A stretch of DNA of 50,043 nucleotides, taken from positions 1 through 50,043 of the forward strand of contig JBJHCR010000006.1 in NCBI GenBank assembly GCA_050486105.1, read 5' to 3'. The notes under the pieces were generated by a model. That model made no database searches. It saw only the letters and a program-made list of their open reading frames with translations, and had not been told where the DNA came from. Position numbers and translations under genes: made by a program. The DNA is from JAEXNA01 sp050486105 (lineage in GTDB: Bacteria; Vulcanimicrobiota; Xenobia; Xenobiales; JADMJV01). Positions 24,650-34,188 of this stretch are shown in pieces (positions within the stretch are counted from its first letter, which is position 1; every line of letters starts with the position of its first letter).

Positions 24650-25318
24650 ATGGAACACGGCAACGCTGACACCGATTACGATAGCGATCAAGAAGAACTC
24701 AATGTACCCAAAGAAAGTGAGCAACGCTTTCGCCGCTCGACTCCCTTACCCATACGAGTCCGGGACGGTGGGTTCACCGACGATGCTTTGCTGGCTGGAG
24801 GCGAGGAGATTCCCTGGTCTTCCATCGAGTTTGTGGCTCTCGCCATCATCGATCAGATGGTGAAGGACAGTGAGCCCAAGGCCGGACCACTGAGACAAAT
24901 GGTCAAGAAAGTGATGAGCGGGGGGGAAGACAAAGAGTCGGCCAAAGACCGAGCCAAGCAGACGCGGCAACTCTATCTGTTGGACGTCTTCACCTCAGAA
25001 CAAGACCAGCCGTATCGTTTTGAAAGCAGTATAATTCACTACAAGACTTTTCTCGACAAAGTCGGATATGTCTCTCACCACAACTTTTTTCGATTCTGTG
25101 TCCACTTCGCCCGTCGTCTCCAACCCAGCGTACAAACCAATACGTCATTTATCAGTTTTCTGGCAAAAAACCGAGACAAGGTAGCCCACTTTGATGACTA
25201 CCACGACTTCGAACTCGAATTTTCTCAGCAGCGCAGACTCAACCGAGATTTGGTGTCCCTAGAGGGAGTCGATCTCAGTGTAGACAGTTGGGTCGAGGAA
25301 TGGGACGACGATGAGTGA
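24650..25318 (+). CDS. Protein of unknown function following pilU
   Basis: 222 aa, not recognised. Its ATG directly follows the pilU TAG, so it is probably coupled. Acidic N-terminus (about 1-30), a central globular-looking region beginning EEIPWSSIEFVALAIID, a charged Lys/Glu stretch (residues 80-105), and an aromatic-rich segment (VSHHNFFRFCVHFARRLQPS). No membrane segments. IPWSSIEFVALAII resembles strands in PH-like or sensor folds, but this is only an impression. Overlaps gatC by 8 nt. Confidence 0.75.
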   Translation: MEHGNADTDYDSDQEELNVPKESEQRFRRSTPLPIRVRDGGFTDDALLAGGEEIPWSSIEFVALAIIDQMVKDSEPKAGPLRQMVKKVMSGGEDKESAKDRAKQTRQLYLLDVFTSEQDQPYRFESSIIHYKTFLDKVGYVSHHNFFRFCVHFARRLQPSVQTNTSFISFLAKNRDKVAHFDDYHDFELEFSQQRRLNRDLVSLEGVDLSVDSWVEEWDDDE

Positions 25319-25622
25319 GCCTCGCATCAGTGCCGATGAAGTGCGGCACGTAGCCAGCTTGAGTCGTCTGAACTTTTCCGAGGAAGAACTTGTCGCCATG
25401 ACTTCAGAGTTGGACCAAATCCTGGACACCGTCTCAGAGATGATGACCGTACCCATAGAAGGCTTAGAGGCCACCTTGGGGGTCGGGGGAACCGCCAACA
25501 GGTTCCGTGAAGATGTCGTTGCCGCAACTCTACCTAGGTCTGAGGCCCTGAGCAACGCTCCCTGTCAGCGGGACGGGCTCTTTGAAATCCCTCGAATCTT
25601 ATCAAAGAGAACCTTAGACTAG
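25311..25622 (+). CDS. gatC: Asp/Glu-tRNA(Asn/Gln) amidotransferase subunit C
   Basis: 103 aa. GatC stabilises the GatCAB complex, which amidates Glu-tRNA(Gln). Typical motif VRHVASLSRLNFSEEEL and C-terminal region with REDV...FEIPRIL. Starts inside the previous gene and is followed 12 nt later by gatA. No gatB is in the window. Confidence 0.94.
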   Translation: MSEPRISADEVRHVASLSRLNFSEEELVAMTSELDQILDTVSEMMTVPIEGLEATLGVGGTANRFREDVVAATLPRSEALSNAPCQRDGLFEIPRILSKRTLD

Positions 25623-25634
25623 GGAGACTTCAGC

Positions 25635-27092
25635 ATGCCGGACGGGATACGCGACCTACTTGAGAGTCGCCCAATTGGGGAGTTGGTGGAAGACTGTCTT
25701 GAGAGGATCTCTCAAAATGAGAGTGCCTTGACCTGCCTCCTTGCTCAGGACTCCGAAGCTGCTCGAGCGCGAGTCGAGGAACTCCGTGACCTGCCTCAGC
25801 AAGAGCGGGCAAACATGCCTTTGTGCGGTGTTCCGGTGGTGATCAAGGACAACATTTGTATCAAGGGAAGTCGAACCACTTGCGGTTCTCGCATGCTGGA
25901 AGACTACGTTTCTCCCTACAGCGCCACGGTCTGGGAAAAACTTCATCAAGCCGGGGCTGTCTTGATAGGGAAGGCCAACATGGATGAATTTGCCATGGGC
26001 TCCTCCACGGAAAATTCAGCCTTTGGGGTCACCAGAAATCCCTGGGCCCAAGACCGAGTCCCAGGAGGTTCTTCAGGGGGATCTGCGGCTGCCGTCGCGG
26101 CTGGATATTGTCCGTTCGCCCTAGGCTCCGACACCGGGGGCTCCATCAGGCAACCGGCTGCCTTCTGTGGCGTGACCGGCTTGAAGCCCACCTATGGACG
26201 AGTTTCCAGGTACGGCCTGGTGGCCTTCGCCTCGTCATTGGATCAGATCGGCCCTTTAACGAGAAGTGCCACCGATGCCGCTCTGATCCTCAGCGTGATC
26301 GGGGGGTACGACCCCAAAGACAGCACCTCTTCCGAGCGCCCACTTGAACCTGAGCTGGCAGATCTTGAAGCGGTGCCAGAACTCTCCAGACAGGTCTTGG
26401 CAGTCCCCAAGGCGGTCACCGAGGTTCTTCCCCCCGAGCTTGCTGAGGCCTTCCAAGCCACAGTGGAGGAGTTTCGAGCCCTAGGACACCAAATCCAGGA
26501 AGTCGATCTCCCTTACCTCAAGGAAGCCCTCTCAGCCTACTACGTCATCGCACCCGCTGAAGCTTCGTCGAATCTGGCCCGCTACGACGGACTGCGCTAT
26601 GGTTTCAAGCCCCAGGGTGGGGGCTTTGACAACACCGCTGAGCTCACGGCTGCAGCCCGAACCCAGGGGTTCGGCTCTGAGGTCAAACGGCGCATCATGC
26701 TCGGAACCTACACCCTCTCCGCTGGATACTACGATGCCTACTATCATCGTGCTCAAAAGGTCAGAACAGCCCTGCGCCAGGCCTATGAATCCGTCCTGGG
26801 GGAGTGCCTCGCGGTACTCACGCCCACCGCGCCAGGTCCGGCCTTTCGACTGGGAGAGAAAGCCAACGACCCGGTAGCCATGTATCTCTCGGACATTTTC
26901 ACCGTCTCCGCTAATCTCACCGGTCTGCCGGCCCTGTCGCTTCCTTGCGGCTTCCGAGAAGGGTTGCCTCTCGGCGTTCAGCTCATGGGAGCAGCCTTCT
27001 CAGAGATGGACCTCTTGCTTTTGGGTCGCGATTTTCAAAGGGCAACCGAGTACCACCAAAATTCCGCTCTGCAAGACCGGGTGGCCCGCTAG
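25635..27092 (+). CDS. gatA: Asp/Glu-tRNA(Asn/Gln) amidotransferase subunit A
   Basis: 485 aa amidase that supplies ammonia from glutamine. Amidase-signature triad visible: Lys in VIKDNICIKG (about residue 70), the cis-Ser in GGSSGGSAAA (about 145) and the nucleophile Ser in DTGGSIRQP (about 169). GRVSRYGLVAFASSLDQIGP is typical GatA. AGGGAG upstream of the ATG. Ends 3 nt from the convergent ABC gene. Confidence 0.97.
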   Translation: MPDGIRDLLESRPIGELVEDCLERISQNESALTCLLAQDSEAARARVEELRDLPQQERANMPLCGVPVVIKDNICIKGSRTTCGSRMLEDYVSPYSATVWEKLHQAGAVLIGKANMDEFAMGSSTENSAFGVTRNPWAQDRVPGGSSGGSAAAVAAGYCPFALGSDTGGSIRQPAAFCGVTGLKPTYGRVSRYGLVAFASSLDQIGPLTRSATDAALILSVIGGYDPKDSTSSERPLEPELADLEAVPELSRQVLAVPKAVTEVLPPELAEAFQATVEEFRALGHQIQEVDLPYLKEALSAYYVIAPAEASSNLARYDGLRYGFKPQGGGFDNTAELTAAARTQGFGSEVKRRIMLGTYTLSAGYYDAYYHRAQKVRTALRQAYESVLGECLAVLTPTAPGPAFRLGEKANDPVAMYLSDIFTVSANLTGLPALSLPCGFREGLPLGVQLMGAAFSEMDLLLLGRDFQRATEYHQNSALQDRVAR

Positions 27093-27095
27093 GGC

Positions 27096-28712
27096 TCAGC
27101 TCACTCGCTTTTCACTTCGAAGCAAAGCCAAAGTCTGATCGACTGAAGTGGGTCGACTGATCCGACCGGAATTGACAAAAAAGATCCCATCAGCTTTCTC
27201 TATAGTGCTCAAACGATGGGCGATCACCACCAGGGTGGTGGTCTCAGGTAGACTCTCCAACAATTCAGAAAGTGCGCGCTCCGTCACCGTGTCGATATTG
27301 GCCGTGGCTTCATCAAGGATCAGCAGTTCCGGTCGACGGAGGACAGCCCTAAGAAAGGCCACCACTTGGCGCTGACCCAAACTCAAGCCTGCCACCGGGG
27401 TCTGCAGACCTTGATCGAACAGCCGGTCCAGGCCCTCCAAGGAAGTCACATTGTCCGCCAGGGTCTCTCCAAAGAGAAAAGGATCCTGGAGAATGAAACC
27501 GATCTTCTGGCTGCGCTCTTGCGCCGAGACCGTTCTCAGATCGTGACCGTCCAGCAACACGGTGCCGCTACTCGGGTCAAATAGGCGGGCCATCAGCGAG
27601 GCGATGGTGGTTTTGCCGCCTCCGGTGGGACCCACGAAGGCATAGGTTCCTCCCACCTCCAACCTAAAACTGACCTCTTCCAGGACCTTCCTCTCGGGAA
27701 TATAGGCAAAATCCACCCCACGAAACTCTAATCGGGACGCTTCGGGCTCAGGATTCTGCTTCGGCAAGATAGGCAAGCGGTCCGAGATGGACAGGATCTC
27801 GGAGATCCGATCATAGCCTGACATGGCTGCTTGAAACGTCGCCCATAGAGCTGCCAGTTGCCTGAGAGGATCGTAGAATCGATTCAGATAAACAAAATAG
27901 CCGATCAAGAGTCCAAGGGTGAACTCCCCTCTGGAGACCAAGATCAGACCGTAACCCAGGACTACCAACTGGCCTAGTTGAGCACAGAACCCGTAGAATG
28001 GGGTGACCACGCCGTTGACCAGTCCTGCCCTAATGGCCCTCCCAAAATTTTCACCATTCACCTTCTCAAACTGAGCCCGATAATGGTCCCTCCGGTTGAA
28101 AGCGACCACCACCTTGAAATTCTCCAGGCTTTCGGCCACTTGACCGCTGAGTTTTCCGAAAGCCTCCATACTCTCTCGGTTGCGCACCCGGACGAACGAG
28201 CCCAGGAGCCAGGTGCTAGCGAGCATCGCCAGGGCCGGCACCAGGGCCGCCGCGCCGAGCTTCGGATTCAAGATCAGCAGAAAGAAAGCCGCTCCAATCA
28301 TGGTGACCAGACTGCCTACGAAACGAGTCAACGACTGGGAGAAGAATTGCGACAACTTCTCGGTGTCGTTAGCCAAACGGGAGATCAGATCGCCCGTCTG
28401 GTGCTGTTGAAAAAAAGACATGGGGAGTTCTTGAATCTTGTGGAACAACTTTTCCCGAAGTCGAAAGACCACCCGTTGACCCACTCCGCCCATACCTAGG
28501 GTCTGCAGATACTGGGTGAACAAAGAGACGAAGGCCAAACCCAAGAGGATTCCCCCGTAACGAAGAACCCCCGGAAAATCTCCCGAAGACAAAGGGTGGT
28601 CAATAGCGTAAGCCAGGACTACCGGCGCCGTGAGATTCAGTAATGAAGTCAGCAAGACGGCCAAACTGGCCCAGGTGAGAGCGGTTCTCTCTTCTCGGAG
28701 AAGCTCAAGCAT
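27096..28712 (-). CDS. ABC exporter half-transporter with catalytic Walker B and degenerate signature
   Basis: 538 aa, membrane domain first, then ATPase domain (ABCB/MsbA-like exporter). Start at ATG 28712, which overlaps the upstream gene's stop by 8 nt; further upstream frame has no support. Walker A GPTGGGKTT, Walker B LLILDEATANID with catalytic Glu, switch His in IAHRLST. The signature reads LSLGQ instead of LSGGQ, and the segment between Q-loop (QDPFLF) and signature is roughly 25 residues shorter than usual. It should pair with the next-listed half-transporter to form one active and one degenerate ATP site. Substrate unknown. Confidence 0.92.
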   Translation of the reverse strand: MLELLREERTALTWASLAVLLTSLLNLTAPVVLAYAIDHPLSSGDFPGVLRYGGILLGLAFVSLFTQYLQTLGMGGVGQRVVFRLREKLFHKIQELPMSFFQQHQTGDLISRLANDTEKLSQFFSQSLTRFVGSLVTMIGAAFFLLILNPKLGAAALVPALAMLASTWLLGSFVRVRNRESMEAFGKLSGQVAESLENFKVVVAFNRRDHYRAQFEKVNGENFGRAIRAGLVNGVVTPFYGFCAQLGQLVVLGYGLILVSRGEFTLGLLIGYFVYLNRFYDPLRQLAALWATFQAAMSGYDRISEILSISDRLPILPKQNPEPEASRLEFRGVDFAYIPERKVLEEVSFRLEVGGTYAFVGPTGGGKTTIASLMARLFDPSSGTVLLDGHDLRTVSAQERSQKIGFILQDPFLFGETLADNVTSLEGLDRLFDQGLQTPVAGLSLGQRQVVAFLRAVLRRPELLILDEATANIDTVTERALSELLESLPETTTLVVIAHRLSTIEKADGIFFVNSGRISRPTSVDQTLALLRSEKRVS

Positions 28713-30381
28713 GCACACTCTCCTGAGACCCATGGATCTGCCGATACTCAGATGAGATCTCCAGCAACTCCTGATGGGTCCCGACGGCCAAGACTTCACC
28801 TTGCATGAGCAAGATGATCTGCTCATAATCCACCACCGAAGCGATCCTTTGAGTCACCGTCAGCAAGGTGAGATCCGGGTAATTCGTTCGAAGATTGGCC
28901 AGAATCCGCTCCTCGGTGTCGGAGTCCAGGCGAGCGGTGAAGTCATCCAAAAAGAGGACATCAGGCTCCTTAGCGAGGGCCCTGGCCAACATCACCCTCT
29001 GCTTCTGTCCCCCGGAGAGGGTGGCTCCTCGCTCGGAAACATGGGTCTCCAACCCTCGAGGTAAAGAATCGACAAAGTCCTTGAGTTCTGCCGTCTCCAC
29101 CGCTTTTCGAAACCCGGAGTCGGTGGTCTCAGGATAAAAGGAGACATTGTCCCGAAGGCTGCCTTGAAACAAGATGGACTCCTGAAAGACAGCCGAAACC
29201 TGGTGACCGAGTTGTCCAGGCTCATATTCTCCATCAAACAGAATCTGACCCGAGGTGGGTTCTAGTAGTCCACTGAGGAGGTTGATGAGCTGAGATTTCC
29301 CGGCAGCTGTAGGCCCTACCACGGCGGTACGAGTGCCTGGTTCAAGTCGGAAGCTCACTTCCTTGAGCACCGACTTTTCCCCAAAATCCAAGCTCACCCT
29401 GTCCACCACCACCGCTCCCGTCAAGGCAGCATTCACTATCTCCACTGAGGGAGGGTCGGGAGCTTCCAGGAGCTTGACCACCCGACCGTAAGAGGCCTGA
29501 GCCTGAGCGACCAGATTCCCCATGAATCCGAGGACCAAAACCGGAAAAATCAGCAGAGCAAGGTAGCTGTTGAAGGCCGCTAGAGTTCCGAGATCCATCT
29601 CCTCGTTCAGCACCAAATGTCCCCCGAAAACCAAAATTATTAGGGTGCCAAGACTGGACAAGAAAGTCACCGCAGGAATCATGGCAGCAAAATTTCTTAG
29701 GATGGTCAGCCCCAAATCTCGCGCCTTGCTATTGATCTCTTCAAATCGTTGTTTCTCAACTTCAGCGAAATTGAGAACTCGAACCAGAGCGGCTCCAGCG
29801 ATGTTCTCTCCGATCACCGCATTGAGACGGTCAATGACCTCTCGGCCCTGCTTAAAGAGCACCCGAACCCTCACCAGCACTACGGAAAATATCACTCCGA
29901 TCACCGGAAGGATCAGCAAAACCGCCAGCCCCAAGCGCCAATTCAGGGAGAGCAAGAAGATGCTGGCCCCGCATAAAACCACCAATGAGGAGACGATCCC
30001 GGCGATCACCTGAGAGACGAAAAACTTGATGGCGTCCACATCTGAGGTCAGATGGGTCAGCAGACGCGAGGGATCGCGCTCGAGGACAAAACCATAACTT
30101 TGATGGGAAAGTCGCTCGGCCAGACGCTGTCGCAAATCTCGTGCCACCCTCTCAGAGGTGAACACCTCCACCACGCTCTGCGACACAGCAGCTATAGCGA
30201 CCACCAAGACGGCCAAAAAAAACTGAACCAAAAGCTGCGATGAGATGGGAACTTGTTGACTGAAACTCGAGATCGCCTCTCCGATCAACTTCGGCAACAG
30301 CAGGCTGGCGCTGTTGGTGAGTACACTGAAGACCATGATCACCGCGATCAAGCTGCGATAAGGTTTCAGAAGCTTCAGCAT
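28705..30381 (-). CDS. ABC exporter half-transporter with degenerate Walker B
   Basis: 558 aa ABCB-type fusion of six membrane helices and an ATPase domain. Walker A GPTAAGKS and signature LSGGQKQR are normal, but Walker B reads VLFLDDFTARLD (Asp where the catalytic Glu belongs) and the switch residue is Gln (VTQRIAS). Its own nucleotide site together with the partner's LSLGQ would be catalytically weak, as in TM287/288- or BmrCD-like heterodimers. Lies between the TolC-like gene and its partner in a TetR-led operon. Confidence 0.93.
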   Translation of the reverse strand: MLKLLKPYRSLIAVIMVFSVLTNSASLLLPKLIGEAISSFSQQVPISSQLLVQFFLAVLVVAIAAVSQSVVEVFTSERVARDLRQRLAERLSHQSYGFVLERDPSRLLTHLTSDVDAIKFFVSQVIAGIVSSLVVLCGASIFLLSLNWRLGLAVLLILPVIGVIFSVVLVRVRVLFKQGREVIDRLNAVIGENIAGAALVRVLNFAEVEKQRFEEINSKARDLGLTILRNFAAMIPAVTFLSSLGTLIILVFGGHLVLNEEMDLGTLAAFNSYLALLIFPVLVLGFMGNLVAQAQASYGRVVKLLEAPDPPSVEIVNAALTGAVVVDRVSLDFGEKSVLKEVSFRLEPGTRTAVVGPTAAGKSQLINLLSGLLEPTSGQILFDGEYEPGQLGHQVSAVFQESILFQGSLRDNVSFYPETTDSGFRKAVETAELKDFVDSLPRGLETHVSERGATLSGGQKQRVMLARALAKEPDVLFLDDFTARLDSDTEERILANLRTNYPDLTLLTVTQRIASVVDYEQIILLMQGEVLAVGTHQELLEISSEYRQIHGSQESVHA

Positions 30382-30435
30382 TTGGTGACTGTCAACATGT
30401 CTTGGGACCCGACGAACGGCTTCCAGGGGCTCGCG

Positions 30436-32123
30436 TCACTCTGGTCCTTGACCCGGCTCCTGGGGCTCTAAGTTGTCCAGGTCAAGGGCGACGTCCTGGG
30501 ATTCCACCATGTTTTCGCCCTCGGCGTCTTGAAGCTGTTCGCCCGGTGCCGTAGGAAGCCCTCGGATGGNNNNNNNNNNTCCACTCCCAGAGCCTCTTCA
30601 GGAAGATCCGGCAGGAAGTCCGGAGACCCCTCGGGTCCCAACGGTAAGCCTTCGGCCTCTAGCTGTTCTCGGATCTCCGGAGGGAACGGGACTTCGGTGG
30701 GATACTCCGAGGCGGTGGCTTGCCACCAACTCCAGCGTGCTGCCAGGTACTCGGCTTTGGCTCGGGCCAACCCAAAATGGGCTCGTGAGCGAGCAGCTTG
30801 GGCATCGAGGAGTTCTACGTTGGTGGATATTCCGTTCTGATATCGCAGGATCCCCACCCGGAGAGCTTCTTCAGCTTCCTTCACATTCTCGTGAGCTACC
30901 TGAATGCGTCTCCAACGGTCCCGCAATTGGTAGTAATTTTCTTCCACCTGCAGCATAGCCTCGCGCTCGGCCTGCTCCAAGTCGGCCGCGATCTGCTCGA
31001 CAGCTTCTCGGGCTTGATTGGCTTGAGCGTGGGCCAAACCGCCATCGTAGAGCGGGATATTCAAGACCAGAAAAGTGGTATTTTGAGTGCCCGGAGCAAA
31101 ACCGGTGGCGTTTCGGGAGATGGTCTGATTCTGCAGCTCGAGGGTAGGCCTCAGGCTGGTCCTCGCCACCTCAACTTGAGCCTTAGCCTGCTCCATAGCC
31201 CAGCGTACACTGCGCAGGTCAGGTCGTGAGGCCAGGGCCCGCTCCTTTGCTCCGGGAAGATCGATATCGCCTGGCTCTGCCAAGGCCAATGGTTGAAGTT
31301 CGAGAGTTCGGTCCAAGGGCTGGTCCAGCAGGCTCATCAATCGGAATTTGCTCACCGATTCGGCCGTGCGAGCCTCAATGAGTTCCTGACGAGCTTGAGC
31401 CGCAGCCGCCGAATTCCGAAAGACGTCGAACTGGGCCGCGACACCCTGCTCAAAGAGCAACTCCGAGGTTCTCAAATTGGCTAACTGTAGTTCCAGATTA
31501 TCCTGGGCGATCTCGACCGCCTCTTGAGCCAGCAGGGCATCGATGTAGCTTTGAGCCGTGAGTAAGACCAAGCGGTTCAATTCGCCCCGGTACTCCTCTT
31601 GAAGACTGCGTCGAGACAGTTTGGTGGCCAGGGTGTTCCATTTCAAGCGCCCAAAGGTGAAGATGGCCTGACGCAAGGTTAGGGCGAACTGATAGTTATC
31701 TGCGGGATTGATGATAATGTTCGAGCCGGGCAGACTGACAGGCGGCTCAACCCTGGAGTATTGGGCCGAAAAATCGGCTCTGGGATTGACCAGAGTGTAG
31801 GCCTCGTCGATGCGATACTCAGCTTGGCGCAATCGGGACCGAGCTCGGTCTAGGTTCGGGCTGACCTGCAAAACTGCGGTCATCGCTTGACGCAAATCCA
31901 AACTGAGGGGCTCGAGCTCTGACGTTTCTTCGATCCCCATCATCTGATCTTCAGGCCGGGGAGTCCGGGGGGGAGCCAACTGTGTGGGGTCAGCCACTGG
32001 CTGCCTGGTCTGGGGAACTTCTAAGGACTCGCCCCCTTGAGCCTGAGACCAAACCGGCTCGGACAAGTTGAACAGGAGCAGCAAGCAGAGACAGCTCACG
32101 ACACTGAAGCGAAAATCCTTCAT
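30436..32123 (-). CDS. TolC-family outer-membrane efflux protein (assembly gap near 3' end)
   Basis: Outer-membrane factor, about 550 aa, signal peptide at the N-terminus (LCLLLLFNLSEPVWSQA). Two TolC repeats with long coiled-coil helices: PNLDRARSRLRQAEYRIDEA..., QSYIDALLAQEAVEIAQDNLEL and the second-half DAQAARSRAHFGLARAKAEYL. Ten N at 30570-30579 interrupt it. Read literally the frame stops at 30468 with a basic, unlikely tail. The frame shifted by one gives an acidic tail (QLQDAEGENMVESQDVALD, then ending PGQGPE) and stops at 30436, which I consider real; the gap is then a placeholder. ATGA overlap with the tetR gene. No periplasmic adaptor gene is nearby. Confidence 0.88.
30570..30579. 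other. Assembly gap (10 N)
   Basis: A run of ten N inside the TolC-like gene. A fixed 10-N run is often a gap of unknown length; the frames on either side agree only if the true length is 2 mod 3. Confidence 0.99.
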
Positions 32124-32710
32124 GCCTTGATTCCTCTCAGATAAAGGTCCACGAAGGAATCGATGAAGTCTTCTGCCGGAGTCTCCGTGAGGTGGAGAGC
32201 AAAAAGAGTGGCCAGCAGTGAGCGCGCCGCCACTTCTGCAGGGAAGGCTCGCAACTCTCCGGTCATCTGCCTGGCTTGTAGGTAGTCGGCCAAAGATTTT
32301 ATGCAGCTCTGCCGTCTTCGTTCGATCTGTTGGGCCACGGTCTTCGAGGTTCGGTGCTCACGAAAGAATATCCAAATGATTTCAATGTTCTGCCTGAGGT
32401 CCTGACAAATGGCACGGACCACCATGGGGATGACTTCGTTGGCCGGCTGGTCGTGCAGATCCTCGAGTTGAGGCAGAACCAGAGCCCGGTAGTCGATCAC
32501 CTGACTCAGCAGATCGTCCTTGCCCTTAAAGTAGTGATAAAGGAGCCCCGTAGAGATCCCAGCAGCCTCAGCCAACTGCTTGATGGTGGTGCCTTCCACT
32601 CCCCGGTCCCCGAAAAGCCGTAAGGCGACCTCGAGAAGTTGGGTGCGTCGATCTCCACCACACTCCTCTAGGGAGGCCTTCATATTACTATGGCCTGATT
32701 GAACGCTCAT
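32120..32710 (-). CDS. TetR-family transcriptional regulator
   Basis: 196 aa listed from ATG 32710; ATG 32683 gives 187 aa and may be the true start, because the palindrome 32699-32714 would then lie in the promoter. Helix-turn-helix typical of TetR: RRTQLLEVALRLFGDRGVEGTTIKQLAEAAGISTGLLYHYF, in which TTIKQLAEAAG and GLLYHYFKGKDDL are the recognition region. The C-terminal ligand-binding domain is helical and unidentified. First gene of the efflux operon, so probably its repressor. Confidence 0.92.
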   Translation of the reverse strand: MSVQSGHSNMKASLEECGGDRRTQLLEVALRLFGDRGVEGTTIKQLAEAAGISTGLLYHYFKGKDDLLSQVIDYRALVLPQLEDLHDQPANEVIPMVVRAICQDLRQNIEIIWIFFREHRTSKTVAQQIERRRQSCIKSLADYLQARQMTGELRAFPAEVAARSLLATLFALHLTETPAEDFIDSFVDLYLRGIKA

Positions 32711-32714
32711 TCAA
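32699..32714. promoter_or_regulatory. Imperfect palindrome, candidate TetR operator
   Basis: TTGAACGCTCATTCAA has perfect outer arms (TTGAA/TTCAA) around a 6-nt centre. It overlaps the first possible tetR start and faces asnS. Autoregulation through it is inferred. Confidence 0.4.
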
Positions 32715-32868
32715 ATTGGAGACTAATGCACGAGATTCGGCCTGTCAATCATGTCCTTTTGCACTAGGTGCGAAACCGGTACTTCACAACCGGTTGGGGA
32801 AGGAACCAAAACCTCGGACCTCGCAAGGTCCGGGAATAAGATTTTTGTGGACCGTCCAGGAGGTTTCA

Positions 32869-34164
32869 GTGAGCGCTTGGGTACGAGTGGAAGAGATCGG
32901 ACAATTTGAGGGCCAGTCGGTAGAACTGCGAGGATGGCTGTCTCGCATCCGGTCTTCCGGCAAACTGCACTTCATGCAAATCCGAGACGGAAGTGGCACC
33001 ATCCAGGCTGTGGTAGCCAAAGCTGCCATTGACCCCGAGCTATTCAAGAGCCTGAAACGTTTAGGCCAAGAGAGCGCTCTCATCGTCCGCGGCCAGGTGA
33101 CCGCCGATGAACGGTCGAAAATCGGCTTCGAGCTTCAAGTCGAACAAGTTGAGGTGGTCAGCGAAGCCGAAGGATATCCCATCACCCCTAAAGAGCACGG
33201 CACCGATTTTCTCATGGAGCATCGCCACCTCTGGCTCAGATCCCGACGGCAGCACGCAATCCTGAGGATCCGGGCAACGATCATGAAGGCCATGTGCGAC
33301 TGGTTGGACGACAACGGATTCCTGAGAGTGGACACCCCAATTTTGACCCCAGCGGCCTGCGAAGGCACCACCACCCTGTTCGAAACCGAGTACTTCGAGG
33401 AGAAGGCCTTTCTCACTCAGAGTGGCCAACTCTACAACGAAGCCACCGCCGCAGCCTTCGGCAAGGTTTACACTTTCGGCCCCACCTTCCGAGCCGAGAA
33501 GTCGAAGACCCGTCGCCATCTGATGGAGTTCTGGATGTGTGAACCAGAAATGGCCTACTGTGACTTCTCTACTAACATGGAGATTCAAGAGCAATTCCTC
33601 TCATACGTCGTGCAGACGGTGCTCGAGAAGAGGGCTTTGGAACTCGAAATCATCGAGCGTGACCCCGAACCTCTGCGCCAGGTTCAAGCGCCATTTCCCC
33701 GCATAACTTATGATGAAGCAGTCGAACGCCTGCGTGCCAAGGGAGTGGAATTCGAAGACGGCAACGACTTTGGGGGCACCGACGAAACAGTGCTCTCCGA
33801 GGACTTCGATCGGCCGTTCTTCGTGACCCACTATCCCACCGCCATCAAGGCCTTCTACATGCAGCCCGATCCCACCAACCCGAACCGAGTTTTAGGTTCG
33901 GATCTGCTGGCCCCAGAAGGCTACGGGGAGATCATCGGTGGGGGAGAGCGAATCTGGGATCTCAAACTTCTTGAGGAACGAGTGGCCGAACACCAACTGC
34001 CCTTGGAGTCCTATCAGTGGTATCTGGATCTGCGACGTTACGGATCGGTTCCCCACAGTGGCTTCGGAATCGGACTGGAGCGGACGGTGAGTTGGATTTG
34101 CGGTTTGGGTCACGTTCGAGAAACCGTGCCCTTTCCTCGAATGTTGACCCGGATGTACCCTTGA
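32869..34164 (+). CDS. asnS: Asparaginyl-tRNA synthetase
   Basis: 431 aa class IIb synthetase. GTG start with AGGAGGT 4 nt upstream; the open frame further upstream (to 32716) crosses the tetR promoter region. N-terminal OB anticodon-binding fold (SVELRGWLSRIRSSGKLHFMQIRDG), motif 2 FRAEKSKTRRHL, motif 3 GFGIGLERTV. AsnRS rather than AspRS: FFVTHYPTAIKAFYM and no GAD insertion. Its presence suggests the GatCA proteins serve Gln-tRNA rather than Asn-tRNA. Confidence 0.94.
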   Translation: MSAWVRVEEIGQFEGQSVELRGWLSRIRSSGKLHFMQIRDGSGTIQAVVAKAAIDPELFKSLKRLGQESALIVRGQVTADERSKIGFELQVEQVEVVSEAEGYPITPKEHGTDFLMEHRHLWLRSRRQHAILRIRATIMKAMCDWLDDNGFLRVDTPILTPAACEGTTTLFETEYFEEKAFLTQSGQLYNEATAAAFGKVYTFGPTFRAEKSKTRRHLMEFWMCEPEMAYCDFSTNMEIQEQFLSYVVQTVLEKRALELEIIERDPEPLRQVQAPFPRITYDEAVERLRAKGVEFEDGNDFGGTDETVLSEDFDRPFFVTHYPTAIKAFYMQPDPTNPNRVLGSDLLAPEGYGEIIGGGERIWDLKLLEERVAEHQLPLESYQWYLDLRRYGSVPHSGFGIGLERTVSWICGLGHVRETVPFPRMLTRMYP

Positions 34165-34188
34165 GTTAGGAGCTAGAGGAGAGCACCT

